From the NCBI GenBank assembly GCA_003020925.1, contig PXRT01000006.1, positions 17,258 through 81,257 on the forward strand: a DNA stretch of 64,000 bases, given 5' to 3'. Positions 22,151 through 31,991 of this stretch are shown here, piece after piece (position 1 is the stretch's first letter; every line of letters starts with the position of its first letter). This DNA comes from Halobacteriales archaeon QS_6_64_34 (lineage in GTDB: Archaea > Halobacteriota > Halobacteria > Halobacteriales > Haloarculaceae). The notes under the pieces were generated by a model that worked only from the letters and a program-made list of their open reading frames with translations, made no database searches and was not told the DNA's origin. Both the position numbers and the translations under genes were made by a program.

Positions 22151-22698
22151 ATGGCAGACCAGGAAATTGAGAACGCAGTCTCTCGCGCACTCGAAGAGGC
22201 ACCTGAGCGGAACTTCCGCGAAACGGGGAGACCACCATTGTGGTCTTTGCCGAGGGCGAGACAGCCCTCCGGGCCGAGGAAGTCACAGACGACGTACTCG
22301 ATGAGGACGAACTCGCAGAGCTTGGCGACGACGACGATGCCGCCAAGGACCTCGCCGATGACACTGACTTCTTCATCGCGGAGAAGGGCCTCATGCAGGA
22401 CATCGGCCGCTATCTGGGGACCGTCCTCGGTCCGCGCGGGAAGATGCCGGAACCGCTCGACCCCGACGACGACGTCGTCGAAGTCATAACGCGATTGAAA
22501 AACACCGTGCAGCTCCGCAGCGGTGAGCGTCGGACCTTCCACACCCGCGTGGGCGCCGAGGACATGTCCGCCGAGGACATCTCGGACAACATCGACGTCA
22601 TCATCCGCCGCCTGCACGCCGACCTCGAGAAGGGGCCGCTCAACGTCGACACCATCTACGTGAAGACGACGATGGGCCCCGCCGTGGAGGTGGCCTGA
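22151..22698 (+). pseudogene. rpl1: Ribosomal protein uL1 gene, broken by internal deletion and frameshift
   Basis: From the ATG at 22151 the frame gives a normal uL1 N-terminus, [20 protein letters not shown] then NFRE, and then changes to nonsense ([12 protein letters not shown]). A second frame, starting in sequence at [18 protein letters not shown] (22228 on), gives the rest of uL1 to the normal C-terminus [10 protein letters not shown]. Compared with the usual haloarchaeal protein of about 212 residues, roughly 30 residues (about 91 bp) are missing at 22223-22227, and the loss is not a multiple of three. An internal GTG at 22240 could at best start a 152-residue C-terminal fragment. Sits between rpl11 and rplP0; real lesion or assembly error. 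Confidence 0.85.
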
Positions 22699-22699
22699 T

Positions 22700-23737
22700 A
22701 TGAGCGCCGAAGGCGACCGCAAGACTGAGACCATCCCGCAGTGGAAACGGGAGGAAGTCGACGCCATCGTCGAGATGATTGTGTCCTACGACTCCGTCGG
22801 CGTCGTCAACATCGCCGGGATTCCGTCCCGACAGCTCCAGGACATGCGCCGTGACCTCCACGGCACTGCGGAGCTTCGGGTCTCCCGGAACACGCTGCTC
22901 GTTCGCGCACTCGAGGAGGTCAACGACGGCCTCAAGGGCCTGACCGAGCACGTCACCGGCCAGGTCGGCCTCATCGGGACCAACAGCAACCCGTTCTCGC
23001 TGTACCAGGAACTGGAAGCGTCGAAGACGCCCGCGCCCATCGGCGCCGGCGAAATCGCCCCGAACGAAATCGTCGTTCCCGAAGGCGACACCGGCGTCGA
23101 CCCCGGCCCGTTCGTCGGGGAACTCCAGTCCATCGGCGCGGACGCACGGATTCAGGAGGGGTCGATTCAGGTCCTCTCGGACTCGACCGTGCTCGAAGCG
23201 GGCGGTGAGGTCTCACAGGACCTCGCGAACGTCCTCAACGAACTCGGTATCGAGCCCAAGGAGGTCGGCCTCGACCTCCGTGGGGTCTTCTCCGACGGCG
23301 TGCTCTTTGCTCCCGAGGAGCTCGAAATCGACGTCGAGGAGTACGAGCAGGACATCGCGGCGGCCGCGAGCCGGGCTTTCAACCTCTCGGTCAACGCCGA
23401 GTACCCGACCGCGACCACGCTCCCGACGATGCTCCAGACCGCACGTGGCGACGCCAAGAGCCTCGCGCTCCAGACGGCCATCGAGGACCCCGAGGTCGTT
23501 CCCGACCTCATCAGCAAGGCCGACACACAGCTGCGTGCGCTGGCCACCCAAATCGACGACCCGGACGCGCTGCCCGAGGAACTCCAGGACGTGGAGGCCA
23601 CGCAACCAGCAGACGAACAGGCCGACGACCAGACCGAGGACACCGACTCCGAGGACGCCGACGACACCGAGGCCGACGAGGCCGCTGACGACGAAGACGA
23701 CGGCGACGCCGGCGACGCGCTCGGAGAGATGTTCTAA
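22700..23737 (+). CDS. rplP0: Ribosomal protein P0 (uL10)
   Basis: Stalk base protein that anchors L12 dimers on 23S rRNA. 345 residues: N-terminal rRNA-binding domain ([20 protein letters not shown], then [12 protein letters not shown]), an inserted domain ([16 protein letters not shown]), L12-binding helices, and a very acidic hinge ending GDALGEMF, the factor-recruiting tail shared with L12. ATG at 22700 follows the rpl1 stop by one base. Confidence 0.96.
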   Translation: MSAEGDRKTETIPQWKREEVDAIVEMIVSYDSVGVVNIAGIPSRQLQDMRRDLHGTAELRVSRNTLLVRALEEVNDGLKGLTEHVTGQVGLIGTNSNPFSLYQELEASKTPAPIGAGEIAPNEIVVPEGDTGVDPGPFVGELQSIGADARIQEGSIQVLSDSTVLEAGGEVSQDLANVLNELGIEPKEVGLDLRGVFSDGVLFAPEELEIDVEEYEQDIAAAASRAFNLSVNAEYPTATTLPTMLQTARGDAKSLALQTAIEDPEVVPDLISKADTQLRALATQIDDPDALPEELQDVEATQPADEQADDQTEDTDSEDADDTEADEAADDEDDGDAGDALGEMF

Positions 23738-23755
23738 CCACACCAACACAGAACC

Positions 23756-24094
23756 ATGGAATACGTTTACGCTGCACTCATCCTGAACGAATCGGGCGAA
23801 GAAATCAACGAAGACAACCTCACCGACGTGCTCGAGGCCGCCGGTGTCTCCGTCGAGGAGTCCCGCGTCAAGGCCCTCGTGGCCGCCCTCGAAGACGTCG
23901 ACATCGAGGAGGCCGTCGAGCAGGCCGCCGCCGCACCCGTTCCCGCGAGCGGTGGCGCCCCAGCCAGCGAGGGTGACGACGACGAGCCTGACCACGACGA
24001 GCCGTCCGAAGAAGAGGTCGCCGAAGCCGAAGCGGACGACGACGATGACGACGACGAGGCAGACGGCGAGGGCCTCGGCGAACTCTTCGGGTAA
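23756..24094 (+). CDS. rpl12: Ribosomal protein L12 (archaeal P1)
   Basis: Acidic stalk protein recruiting translational GTPases. 112 residues: N-terminal dimerisation helices ([20 protein letters not shown]), an Ala/Pro hinge, a long Asp/Glu run and the conserved GLGELFG tail. 18 bp after rplP0; last gene of the operon, followed by a T-rich terminator. Confidence 0.96.
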   Translation: MEYVYAALILNESGEEINEDNLTDVLEAAGVSVEESRVKALVAALEDVDIEEAVEQAAAAPVPASGGAPASEGDDDEPDHDEPSEEEVAEAEADDDDDDDEADGEGLGELFG

Positions 24095-24103
24095 ACGGGC
24101 ACA

Positions 24104-24134
24104 GACGGATATCCGTCCCACACCGAACTTTTTT
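24104..24134 (+). terminator. Terminator of the ribosomal stalk operon
   Basis: A palindrome GACGGATATCCGTC (24104-24117) followed 11 nt later by six T residues (24129-24134). Archaeal termination depends on the T tract together with aCPSF1/FttA, which is encoded in this window; the hairpin may be incidental. Confidence 0.55.
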
Positions 24135-24233
24135 GACGCAACCGGGCAGCGGTCGCGCTGTCGGGTCGGGCAGTCGCTGCGCGGGCACGCCGACAGGCGG
24201 AGGTTCAAGTACCGGAACACGACCAGCCCCGCT

Positions 24234-25460
24234 ATGTTCCCGGTCAGCGTCGCCACGGACCCCGTCGGCGTCGCCACGCTGCTCGCGGCCATCGCCGGCG
24301 GCATCGGACTGGGGACGGTCAGCGGCCTGGTGCCGGGCCTACACGCCAACACGCTCGCACTCTTGCTGGCGGCGATGGCGGGGGCGGTTCCCGGCCCACG
24401 GGTGTACGTCGGCGCGGCGATGTTGGCTGCGGGGGTGACCCACACCTTTCTGGACGTAGTGCCGGCGCTGGCACTGGGCGTGCCGGACCCGGCGATGGCC
24501 GCCAGCGCGCTGCCGAGCCACCGACTGGTCATCGAGGGCCGGGGTCGGGAGGCGCTGCGGCTCTCGGCGCTTGGCAGCGCCAGCGCGGTAGTGCTTGCGG
24601 TCCCACTGGCCGTCCCCGTGACGTGGGTGATGGTCCGCATCTATCCGTTCGTCGCCGCGCACCTCTCGCTGGTGCTTGGCGCTATCGCGGCGCTGCTCGT
24701 GCTCTCCGAACCGGGCTGGGAGCGCCGGGTTGGCGCGGTGCTCTCGCTTGGCGCCAGCGGCGGGCTGGGACTGCTGACGCTCGATGCACCGGTCGCGGGC
24801 GCGCTCCCCGTCGCTGACGTGTTGGTCCCGGTGTTCTCGGGACTGTTTGGCGCCCCCGTCTTGCTGTCGGCCATCGAGGGCGAGGGCGTCCCGCCACAGG
24901 CCGATGCGAGGGTGACGACGCCGCGACGCACGGTCGCGACCCTGGCGGCCGTCGGGACGCTCTGTGGGGCTGTCGTGGGGTATCTCCCCGGTGTCTCCAG
25001 TGCCGTCGCGGCGACGCTGGCGCTTGGCCTGACCGCCCAGCGGGGCCCGCGAGCCTTCGTCGTGACGACCAGCGGCGTCAACACGGCGACGGCGGTGTTC
25101 GCGCTGTTCGCGCTGGTGGTTTTTGGCGACCCGCGTACGGGCGTACTGGTCGCGCTCGACCGAGCGAGTGTCCCACTCGTGCTCCCGTCGCTGCTGGCGG
25201 CGGTCGCCATCTCGGCTGTCGTCGCCGCCGTCCTCGTGCCCCATCTCGGCGACCGTTACCTGCGGACGGTCGGACGGCTGGACCCGGCCCGGCTCTCGGT
25301 TGCCGTCCTCGTCGGCCTGCTCGGGCTGTCGGCCGTCTTCGCCGGCCCGCTCGGCGTCGGCATCTTCGCCGCCGCGACGCTCGTGGGCCATCTCCCGCCG
25401 ACCACGGGCTGTCGGCGGGCGACGCTCATGGGGGTGTTGCTGGTCCCGCTGGCACTATAG
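24234..25460 (+). CDS. TctA-like membrane transporter (DUF112 family)
   Basis: 408 residues, about ten transmembrane helices, resembling the large permease of tripartite tricarboxylate transporters. Diagnostic glycine/proline motifs occur twice, as in TctA: GLVPGLHANTLALLLAA near residue 30 and VVGYLPGVSSAVAATLALG near residue 245. No TctB or TctC genes are nearby; stand-alone members occur in archaea, so substrate is unknown. ATG at 24234 begins the first helix. Confidence 0.85.
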   Translation: MFPVSVATDPVGVATLLAAIAGGIGLGTVSGLVPGLHANTLALLLAAMAGAVPGPRVYVGAAMLAAGVTHTFLDVVPALALGVPDPAMAASALPSHRLVIEGRGREALRLSALGSASAVVLAVPLAVPVTWVMVRIYPFVAAHLSLVLGAIAALLVLSEPGWERRVGAVLSLGASGGLGLLTLDAPVAGALPVADVLVPVFSGLFGAPVLLSAIEGEGVPPQADARVTTPRRTVATLAAVGTLCGAVVGYLPGVSSAVAATLALGLTAQRGPRAFVVTTSGVNTATAVFALFALVVFGDPRTGVLVALDRASVPLVLPSLLAAVAISAVVAAVLVPHLGDRYLRTVGRLDPARLSVAVLVGLLGLSAVFAGPLGVGIFAAATLVGHLPPTTGCRRATLMGVLLVPLAL

Positions 25461-25567
25461 CCGACGACCCCGACGACGGTGAGCGCCAGTCCGGTGCCCG
25501 AGATGACGTTCATGGGCTCTGTAGCGAAGCGACACGTTGATGGGCACAAGCACCGGAGATGTTCGGT

Positions 25568-25852
25568 ATGGACCTGCGAGTCATCGACAAGTCGGATACG
25601 GAACTCTCTATCGAGATTGCGGGCGAAGACCACACGTTCATGAACGTCATCAAGGGGGCGCTGCTGAAGACGGACGGCGTCACTGCGGCGACCTACGACG
25701 TCAACCCCGAGCAGTCCGGTGGCCAGACCGACCCCGTCCTGACAATCAAGACCGAGGAAACCGTCGACGCCCTCGACGCCCTCGAAGCCGGGACGGACCG
25801 CGTCATCGAGAAGGCAGACGCCCTCACCGACGCGTTCGAAGCGGCGGCGTAG
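25568..25852 (+). CDS. rpoL: RNA polymerase subunit L (Rpo11)
   Basis: Small assembly subunit pairing with RpoD in the archaeal RNA polymerase. 94 residues, [20 protein letters not shown] then [19 protein letters not shown], the conserved Rpb11/Rpo11 dimerisation core. An ATG three codons upstream (25559) is also in frame; I prefer 25568 because family members begin M-x-L-x-V-I. Confidence 0.93.
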   Translation: MDLRVIDKSDTELSIEIAGEDHTFMNVIKGALLKTDGVTAATYDVNPEQSGGQTDPVLTIKTEETVDALDALEAGTDRVIEKADALTDAFEAAA

Positions 25853-25856
25853 ATTC

Positions 25857-26693
25857 TCAACAGACCACGTACGTGACGAAGACAGTGTCGTCGGTCGCGA
25901 CGTGGACGTCGACGCCGACGGTGTCACCGTCGCGGAAGGCGTTGCCCCGCTCGACGTAGCTGTCGACCAGCGCCGTCGCCAGTGTGGTCTCGTTTTCGAA
26001 CTCGTCTATGGGCTGGCCGGCCCGCTCGGGGGCAACGCGGTAACTGACGACGCTCGGCCTGTCACACGGGAGCCCGAAGCGGCCAAACGCCTCGCTATCC
26101 GGCCCGTCACCCTCCCCGGCGGCGGCAGCCGCGGTCGCCTTGTTGTAGTAGGCGGCGGCCTCGTCGCCCGTGGCGTTCCGGGCGAGCACGCTGGCGCCCT
26201 CGTTCTCGCGGCGCTCGTTGAATTCGGTGATGTAGGCGTCTTCGACCTCGGCAAGCGATAGCCCGGCGACGCTGTCGGCACTCCCCGGGGCGTCGGGAAC
26301 CGATGGCGGGCCGGACGGTCCCCCGAGCGTCGGCAGCGAGATGACGCCGACCACCGATAACAGGAGGACACTGAGCAGGACCGCCACGGCGGCGTAGCCG
26401 GCGACGTATTTCGGTTCGATGACGTCACGCCAGCCGGTACCAATCTCGTCCAGCGGGTCCGTCTCCGGCGGTCCCTCGCGCAACTGGAGGTCCGCCCCGC
26501 CACAGCGCTTGCAGGGAGGTGAGTGCCGCTGGTGGGAGCGCCCGCAGTCCTGACAGACCCAGACGGTCCCGCCGGGAACGACCTCGTGGTTGACTTGTGT
26601 GACCGCCTTCTCGAAGCTGCCGTGCCCGCAGTTGTCACAGGGCGGGTCGTTCTCCTCGTGTGGTTTCTCGCACCACTCACACCGCCATTCCAT
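25857..26693 (-). CDS. Zinc-ribbon membrane protein with CAP-like extracellular domain
   Basis: 278 residues. Two N-terminal zinc ribbons: CEWCEKPH...CDNCG (residues 5-23) and CQDCGRSH...CKRCG (about 47-65). One transmembrane helix follows (VAGYAAVAVLLSVLLLSVVG). The outer C-terminal half (LSLAEVEDAYITEFNERREN, then AAAYYNKATAAAAAG) resembles the first helices of CAP/SCP domains in haloarchaea, though catalytic His/Glu residues are not evident. Convergent with rpoL, 4 bp apart. Function unknown. Confidence 0.75.
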   Translation of the reverse strand: MEWRCEWCEKPHEENDPPCDNCGHGSFEKAVTQVNHEVVPGGTVWVCQDCGRSHQRHSPPCKRCGGADLQLREGPPETDPLDEIGTGWRDVIEPKYVAGYAAVAVLLSVLLLSVVGVISLPTLGGPSGPPSVPDAPGSADSVAGLSLAEVEDAYITEFNERRENEGASVLARNATGDEAAAYYNKATAAAAAGEGDGPDSEAFGRFGLPCDRPSVVSYRVAPERAGQPIDEFENETTLATALVDSYVERGNAFRDGDTVGVDVHVATDDTVFVTYVVC

Positions 26694-26705
26694 CACCCAA
26701 TCTAG

Positions 26706-26998
26706 GTGGCCGAGCTACAAAGGAGTCGCGGCAGGGGCAGCCACCGCCGGGGTCGCCAGGGCAAGAGAGACCATTCGAGTGAGACGAGCCGCCGCGAAAC
26801 GAGCAGGTGTCGGCCCGCTGGAACTCGACCCCCCATTGTACGACGCTATCGACCCCGCCGAGGGGACGCCCTGCTCGATAGCTCGGACCGACCGAGCCAC
26901 TCCCCGGTTGAGGTCACTATCACGGCTCCACCGTCACGGTCGATGGCGACCTAGCGGTCAGCCTCGCGGAGCAACGTGGCAGTCGGTCAGAGGCGAAC
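26706..26998 (+). pseudogene. Decayed HalOD1-domain gene
   Basis: Three plus-strand frames together spell a HalOD1 domain: VGPLELDPPLYDAIDP (about 26808-26856), then after a frameshift DALLDSSDRPSHSPVEVTI, then after another YHGSTVTVDGDLAVS ending near 26965. No single open frame or start codon remains and the relic runs into the 3' end of hisF on the other strand. This accounts for the 290-bp gap between the two minus-strand genes. Confidence 0.6.
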
Positions 26999-27802
26999 CG
27001 GAATCCCCCGTTCGTCCAGATACTGTTTCGTCTCCGCGATAGAGTACTCGCCAAAGTGAAAGATAGAGGCCGCCAGCCCGGCGTCGGCGCCGGCGTCGAC
27101 GAACACTTCCTCCATGTCTTCCGGACCACCACAGCCGGACGAAGCGATGACCGGCGTCGAGACGGCGTTACAGACGGCTTTCATCAGCGGGATATCGTAG
27201 CCGTCCTTCGTGCCGTCGGCGTCGATGGAGTTGACGAATATCTCGCCTGCCCCCCGACGCTCGGCCTCCTTGGCCCACTCGACGGCGTCCAGACCCGTGC
27301 CCTCGCGGCCGCCCTTGACCGTACACTCGAACCAGCAGGACTCGCCGTCGACCTCGACGTACTGTTCGCCCTGACCGTCGAAGCGCCGCCGGGCGTCCAG
27401 CGAGATGACGATACACTGGCTGCCGAAGGCGGCCGCACCCGCCTCGATGAGGTCCGGATTGGCGATGGCGCCCGAGTTTATCGAGACCTTGTCCGCGCCG
27501 GCCCGCAGCGTCTCCTTGATGTCCTCGCGGGTCCGGATACCGCCGCCGACCGTAAGCGGGATAAAGACCTCGTCGGCCACGGCCGAGACGGTGTCGAGCA
27601 TCGTCTCGCGACCCTCGGCGGAGGCGGTGATATCCAGAAAGACGAACTCGTCGGCCCCCGACTCGTTGTAGGCCTTTGCCATCTCCACCGGGTCGCCGGT
27701 GTACTCCAGGTCCTCGAAGTTCACACCAGTGTAGACGGCCGCGTCCCCGTTCTCGTCGACGTCGACGTCAATACAGGGGACGATTCGCTTGGTGAGTGTC
27801 AT
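26987..27802 (-). CDS. hisF: Imidazole glycerol phosphate synthase subunit HisF
   Basis: Cyclase subunit of histidine biosynthesis, working with HisH; also yields AICAR for purine synthesis. 271-residue TIM barrel with the two catalytic aspartates in context ([12 protein letters not shown] near residue 11 and [12 protein letters not shown] near 133), phosphate-binding GGGIRT and [10 protein letters not shown], and C-terminal [14 protein letters not shown]. hisH is not nearby, in keeping with scattered his genes in haloarchaea. Confidence 0.96.
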   Translation of the reverse strand: MTLTKRIVPCIDVDVDENGDAAVYTGVNFEDLEYTGDPVEMAKAYNESGADEFVFLDITASAEGRETMLDTVSAVADEVFIPLTVGGGIRTREDIKETLRAGADKVSINSGAIANPDLIEAGAAAFGSQCIVISLDARRRFDGQGEQYVEVDGESCWFECTVKGGREGTGLDAVEWAKEAERRGAGEIFVNSIDADGTKDGYDIPLMKAVCNAVSTPVIASSGCGGPEDMEEVFVDAGADAGLAASIFHFGEYSIAETKQYLDERGIPVRL

Positions 27803-27910
27803 TAGTTACTTCTTCGTTCGCTACAGAGCCGTTTCATGGTTTCGGCTGTCGATAGCTCCCACTGGGGTGAATCCGACAGCTACACGTGGTCGGTCACAAA
27901 ACGAACAGGC

Positions 27911-28102
27911 ATGGCGGACGACCACCACGACGAGGACCGGCCAGACTACGACCCCGAACACGTCGAACTGCCCGCGAATGCGCCGCCGCTGCGCTCGACG
28001 GCCCCCCAGGACGACTTCACGATGGGGCAGGTCGGACAGGGCGCCGCCGTCGCCCTTGTCGGCCTCGTGTTGACGTTCGGTATCGCACTGGCGCTGGTCT
28101 AG
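27911..28102 (+). CDS. Small membrane protein (DUF7550-like)
   Basis: 63 residues: an acidic His/Asp-rich N-terminus (MADDHHDEDRPDYDPEHVE), the segment FTMGQVGQGAAVALVGL and a single C-terminal membrane helix. The 'MGQVG' stretch before the helix matches my memory of DUF7550. ATG at 27911. Convergent with purL. Confidence 0.8.
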   Translation: MADDHHDEDRPDYDPEHVELPANAPPLRSTAPQDDFTMGQVGQGAAVALVGLVLTFGIALALV

Positions 28103-28120
28103 AAGCCGTTTTCTGCCGTC

Positions 28121-30283
28121 TCAGGCCAGTTCGTCCTCGATAGTATCGCGTAGCTCGGCGATGTCGTCGGCGTCGTAGTGGAGCACCTCGTCGTCGACCG
28201 TGATTTCCAGGTGGTTCGAGCCGTCGGCCTCACCCAGTTTGGTGACGGGGGCGACGCCGTCGAAAGCCTCCCGCACCGCAGTGGGGTCGGTCGTCTCGAA
28301 GACGACGCGGCCGGGCTGTTCGCTGAACAGGAGTCGCTTGCGGGTGCCACGGTCGACCGTCCCGATGTCGACGCTGGCTCCGGCGTCGTCGTGGACCATC
28401 TCCGCGAGCGTCACCGCGAGGCCGCCGTGGCTCACGTCGTGGGAGGCGAGCACGTGGTCCTCGTCGGCCACCTCGGCGATGGTCTCGACGAGCCCCGTCG
28501 GGTCGGCAGGCAGTTCCGGGAAGGCGTCGGTACCGCCAAAGCGCGCGGTGTACTCGGAGCCACCAAGCCGGGGGTCGGTCTCGCCTTCCAGGGAGGTATC
28601 GCCGACGACGACGAGTGTCCCCTCGCCCGACAGCGACATCGGCGGAGCGTCATACCCCTCCTTGATGCCCACCAGGGCGAGCGTCGGCGTCGGCGGGATT
28701 GGGCCGGTCGCCGAATCGTTGTACAGCGAGACGTTGCCGCCGACGACAGGGACGTCGAGTTCGCTGCACATGTCCGCGAGCCCGTCGACGATTCCCTTGA
28801 AGCCACCGTAGACGTCGGGCTTCTCGGGGTTGCCGCCGTTCAGACAGTCCACGGCGGCGTGTGGGACCGCCCCCTTCGCAGCGACGTTCGTGGCGTTCTC
28901 CAGGGCGATGGCGCGAGCACCCTCGTAGGGGGCGGCGTCGGTCCAGTTGGGGTCCGCGCCGGCCGAGAAGGCCAGGCCAGTGCCTGACTCCCGAATCGCC
29001 AGCAGGGCGGCGTCGTCACCCGGCAACACGCTCGTCCGGACCTGCACCTCGTGGTCGTACTGGCGGTACACCCACCGTTTGGAGGCGGTGTTCGGGCTGG
29101 CGACGATGCGGTCGAAGGCCGCCGCGAGGTCCATCGTCGGCAGGTCCCGCTCCTGTTTCGGTGGGGCCTCGCTGGGGAGGTCGTTCATCGGCGCGCCCTC
29201 GCCGAGGAACTCGGCGTCGACGTCGACGACCGTCTCGCTCTCGAAGGTACAGACGTAGTTCGTGCCCGGTTCGGTGAGTTCGCCGATGACGGAGGCGCCG
29301 AGGTCGTAACGCTGTGCCAGTTCGACCACGCGGTCGACGTTCTCGGGGGCGACCTCGTACACCATCCGCTCCTGGCTCTCGGCCAGCAGATACTCCAGGG
29401 CCGTCATGTTTGGCTCGCGTTCGTGGACGCGCTCCAGTTCGATACGGGCGCCCAGCTCGCCCTTCGCGACGAGTTCGGATGAGGCGCCGCCCAGACCGGC
29501 CGCGCCGAGGTCGCGGGCCGACTCGATTAGGGCCTCGTCCAGCAGCGCCTCGTTGCACTCGATGAGCAGTTTCTCGGCGTATGGGTCGCCGACCTGGACC
29601 GCCGGCCGGTCCTCGGTCTCGGCGTCTTCGGCGAGGTCCTCGCTGGCGAAGGAAGCGCCGCCGAGCCCGTCGCGACCCGTCGCGTTCCCGACGAGGACGA
29701 GCTTGTTGCCCGGCTCCTGAGCCTCGGCCGTAATCATGCGCTCGGGCGAAAGCAGCCCGATACAGGAGACGTTGACGAGCGGGTTCCCCTCGTAGTCCTC
29801 GTGGAAGGCAGTCGAGCCCGCCACGGTGGGGACGCCGATGCAGTTGCCGTAGTGAGAGATGCCCTCGACGACGCCCTCGAAGAGATACTGGGAGTGTTCG
29901 CGCTCGAACTCGCCGAAGTACAGGCAGTCCGCGAGCGCGATTGGGTAGGCGCCCATCGAGAGGGTGTCCCGGACGATACCGCCGACCCCCGTCGCCGCCC
30001 CGTCGAACGGGTCGACGTAGGAGGGGTGGTTGTGGGACTCGACGCCCAGCGTGATGTACATCTCCTCGCCGTCGTAGGTCGGCAGGGAGACGACGGCGGC
30101 GTCGTCACCGGGACCGATGACGACCTGGTCGCCCTCGCTGTCGAAGGCGGTCAAGAGCGGGCGCGAGGAGCGGTAGGCACAGTGCTCGCTCCAGAGGTTC
30201 TCGAACAGCGCTGCCTCCGCTCGCGTCGGCTCCCGACCGATTTCCTCGACCACGATGTCGTGGTCGCTGTCGGACAGGCTCAT
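28121..30283 (-). CDS. purL: Phosphoribosylformylglycinamidine synthase subunit PurL
   Basis: ATP-dependent synthetase subunit making FGAM in purine biosynthesis with PurQ and PurS. 720 residues of normal length: catalytic [14 protein letters not shown] near residue 30, [36 protein letters not shown], and the second AIRS-like half ([29 protein letters not shown]). purQ and purS are not in the window. Confidence 0.97.
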   Translation of the reverse strand: MSLSDSDHDIVVEEIGREPTRAEAALFENLWSEHCAYRSSRPLLTAFDSEGDQVVIGPGDDAAVVSLPTYDGEEMYITLGVESHNHPSYVDPFDGAATGVGGIVRDTLSMGAYPIALADCLYFGEFEREHSQYLFEGVVEGISHYGNCIGVPTVAGSTAFHEDYEGNPLVNVSCIGLLSPERMITAEAQEPGNKLVLVGNATGRDGLGGASFASEDLAEDAETEDRPAVQVGDPYAEKLLIECNEALLDEALIESARDLGAAGLGGASSELVAKGELGARIELERVHEREPNMTALEYLLAESQERMVYEVAPENVDRVVELAQRYDLGASVIGELTEPGTNYVCTFESETVVDVDAEFLGEGAPMNDLPSEAPPKQERDLPTMDLAAAFDRIVASPNTASKRWVYRQYDHEVQVRTSVLPGDDAALLAIRESGTGLAFSAGADPNWTDAAPYEGARAIALENATNVAAKGAVPHAAVDCLNGGNPEKPDVYGGFKGIVDGLADMCSELDVPVVGGNVSLYNDSATGPIPPTPTLALVGIKEGYDAPPMSLSGEGTLVVVGDTSLEGETDPRLGGSEYTARFGGTDAFPELPADPTGLVETIAEVADEDHVLASHDVSHGGLAVTLAEMVHDDAGASVDIGTVDRGTRKRLLFSEQPGRVVFETTDPTAVREAFDGVAPVTKLGEADGSNHLEITVDDEVLHYDADDIAELRDTIEDELA

Positions 30284-30355
30284 TAGGAAGTCGTGGCCCC
30301 CGCCCGGCTAAATCGCTTTCCATGCGGGCGCGCCAGCGACATCCCCGCCGCCGGC

Positions 30356-30952
30356 TTACTCGGCTGGCTCGGCCAGCAGGCTGTCGACGTAGGCCGTCCA
30401 GCCCTGCCGGAGGTCGTCGGTCACGTCCATCTCCAGGGCGACGGCGATTCCCGTCGACCCGTCGGCCGCCGCTAGCAGAAACGCGGCCGTCGCGCGCGGT
30501 TCGATGTCCCGAAACGCGCCTTGCTCGACGCCGGCGGCGACGATATCGGTCAGCGCGTCGAGACAGGCCGTCTCCAGTTCCAGCAGCGGCGCCCGGAGCG
30601 TCTCGTTGTACTGGGCGTGTGAAAGTAACTCCATGATGGCGACGGCGATGCCCGCGTGCTCGTGGTCGGGCGTGCGGAAGAGAAACTCACAGGCGTCCCG
30701 AAGCGCCGCCTCGGGGTCGTCGGCCTCGACGCGAAGCAGGTCCTCCCGGATGTGGTCGGCAGCGAGGTCCAGGAAGGCCGCAATCATCTCGTCTTTCGTA
30801 TCGAAGTAGTAGTAGAGCCCCGCCTCGCTGTTCTCGTACTCCTCGGCGATTTTCGCGGTCGTCAGCCGCTCGTAGCCGTGCTGTGCGAGCGCTCGCTGGA
30901 CCGCGAGGGCGACGGATTCCCGCGCGTCCGCGTCCATGTCGGGGCTCACCAT
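30356..30952 (-). CDS. TetR/AcrR family transcriptional regulator
   Basis: 198 residues. N-terminal HTH (residues about 10-55: VALAVQRALAQHGYERLTTA, KIAEEYENSEAGLYYYFDTK) followed by an all-helical ligand/dimer domain with AIMELLSHAQYNE, the pattern of the haloarchaeal TetR_C group. ATG at 30952 (MVSPDMDADARES) chosen; M at 30937 is an alternative. Divergent from the DUF2071/DCC pair, which may be its target. Confidence 0.9.
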   Translation of the reverse strand: MVSPDMDADARESVALAVQRALAQHGYERLTTAKIAEEYENSEAGLYYYFDTKDEMIAAFLDLAADHIREDLLRVEADDPEAALRDACEFLFRTPDHEHAGIAVAIMELLSHAQYNETLRAPLLELETACLDALTDIVAAGVEQGAFRDIEPRATAAFLLAAADGSTGIAVALEMDVTDDLRQGWTAYVDSLLAEPAE

Positions 30953-31037
30953 ACGGCCGAGTGGGTACTCAGTCGTTTCAGCGTTTCGCTGTGAGTCGAC
31001 GGATGGCCTTTTTCCACTCGGCCCCGAAAGAAACCGT

Positions 31038-31304
31038 ATGGTCCTCCCGCTGGAGATGGACTGGCGACATCTCCTCTTCGAGAACTGGCCCGTCGACCCG
31101 GAGCTGATGGATTCACACGTGCCGGACGGGCTCAGCCCGGACACCTACGACGGGTCGGCGTGGCTGTCGGTCGTCCCTTTCACGAACGTCGACGTCCGCA
31201 CCTACAGCAGTCGGCCCAAACACCCGGGCGCCCGACCCGCCCACTACGAGGCGAGCTACTGGCCGACCGGCGAGCCCTTCAGCGCCCCGGAGGGGTCGGC
31301 ATGA
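31038..31304 (+). pseudogene. Truncated DUF2071 (YqjF-like) gene
   Basis: 88 codons versus about 230-250 in the family. The N-terminus is intact (MVLPLEMDWRHLLFENWPVD then AWLSVVPFTNVDVR) and then jumps straight to a later family segment (HPGARPAHYEASYWPTGEPF) before ending at APEGSA. Both an internal and a C-terminal part are missing. The stop overlaps the next gene's ATG by 4 nt. The internal junction keeps the frame open, so a short product could be made, but it is unlikely to fold normally. Confidence 0.65.
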
Positions 31305-31723
31305 GTGCCAGCGAGCCACCGGGTGGCGACCACCCGGTCCTGCTGTTCGACGGCGTCTGCAACCTCTGTAACGGCGTCGTCCAGTTCATCATCCGACGGG
31401 ACCCGGCGGGCAAAATCCGGTTCGCCCCACTGCAGTCGGCGGCGGGCAAGGCCCTGCTGTCGGGGCATGGGTTGCCCCCGAGCGACCTCGACAGCGTCGT
31501 CCTCGTCGAGAACGGTGAACTGTACCGGAAGTCAGCAGCGGTCATCCGGGTCGCCGAACTGCTGGGCTGGCCCTACCGGGCCGTGGCGGTCGGATACGCC
31601 GTTCCACGGTCTGTCAGGGACGCGCTGTACGATATCGTCGCCGCCAACCGCTACGACGTGTTCGGCCGGAAAGACCAGTGTATGCTGCCCGACGACGACG
31701 TCAGCGACCGCTTTCTGGGCTAG
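31301..31723 (+). CDS. DCC-family thiol-disulfide oxidoreductase-like protein (DUF393)
   Basis: 140 residues with the thioredoxin-like DCC signature LLFDGVCNLCNGVVQFII (DxxCxxC, residues about 14-31), FAPLQSAAGKALL, and the C-terminal YDVFGRKDQCMLPDDD. Predicted cytosolic or membrane-associated redox protein; substrate unknown. ATG at 31301 overlaps the truncated DUF2071 gene. Confidence 0.88.
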   Translation: MSASEPPGGDHPVLLFDGVCNLCNGVVQFIIRRDPAGKIRFAPLQSAAGKALLSGHGLPPSDLDSVVLVENGELYRKSAAVIRVAELLGWPYRAVAVGYAVPRSVRDALYDIVAANRYDVFGRKDQCMLPDDDVSDRFLG

Positions 31724-31991
31724 GCCCGACCGCCTTCTGGCCACCTCATCAGTGACGATTCTCAGTTCACAGGAACGGTTCCGTCGGGCCGGGAACGACC
31801 GGTGGAGAGTTTGATACTTCGTCCCGAACCGCCACGTATGACCGACTGCATCGACCACAGTAACCCGTCACCGGGGCCAGTCGGCCCGGACCGACGACGA
31901 GGTACGTGGCCCGAGACCGTTCGAGGGCGTCACGTCGGACTGGTGGCCGTGAACGTGGACCGGGGCGCTTTTGCCCCATCCATTGCTATCG
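31724..31991. other. Intergenic region without a convincing gene
   Basis: A TATA-like TTTGATAC near 31811 and an ATG at 31838 open a short plus-strand frame, but its codon use is poor and it runs into the PHP gene in another frame. No RNA gene is recognised. Confidence 0.4.

Noticed and set aside
25256..25927. Minus-strand frame containing MNVISGTGLALTVVGVVGYS, which looks like a small membrane protein
   Set aside because: It overlaps most of the 3' end of the TctA-like gene and rpoL on the other strand and lacks a plausible end; chance hydrophobic segment or at most a tiny relic.
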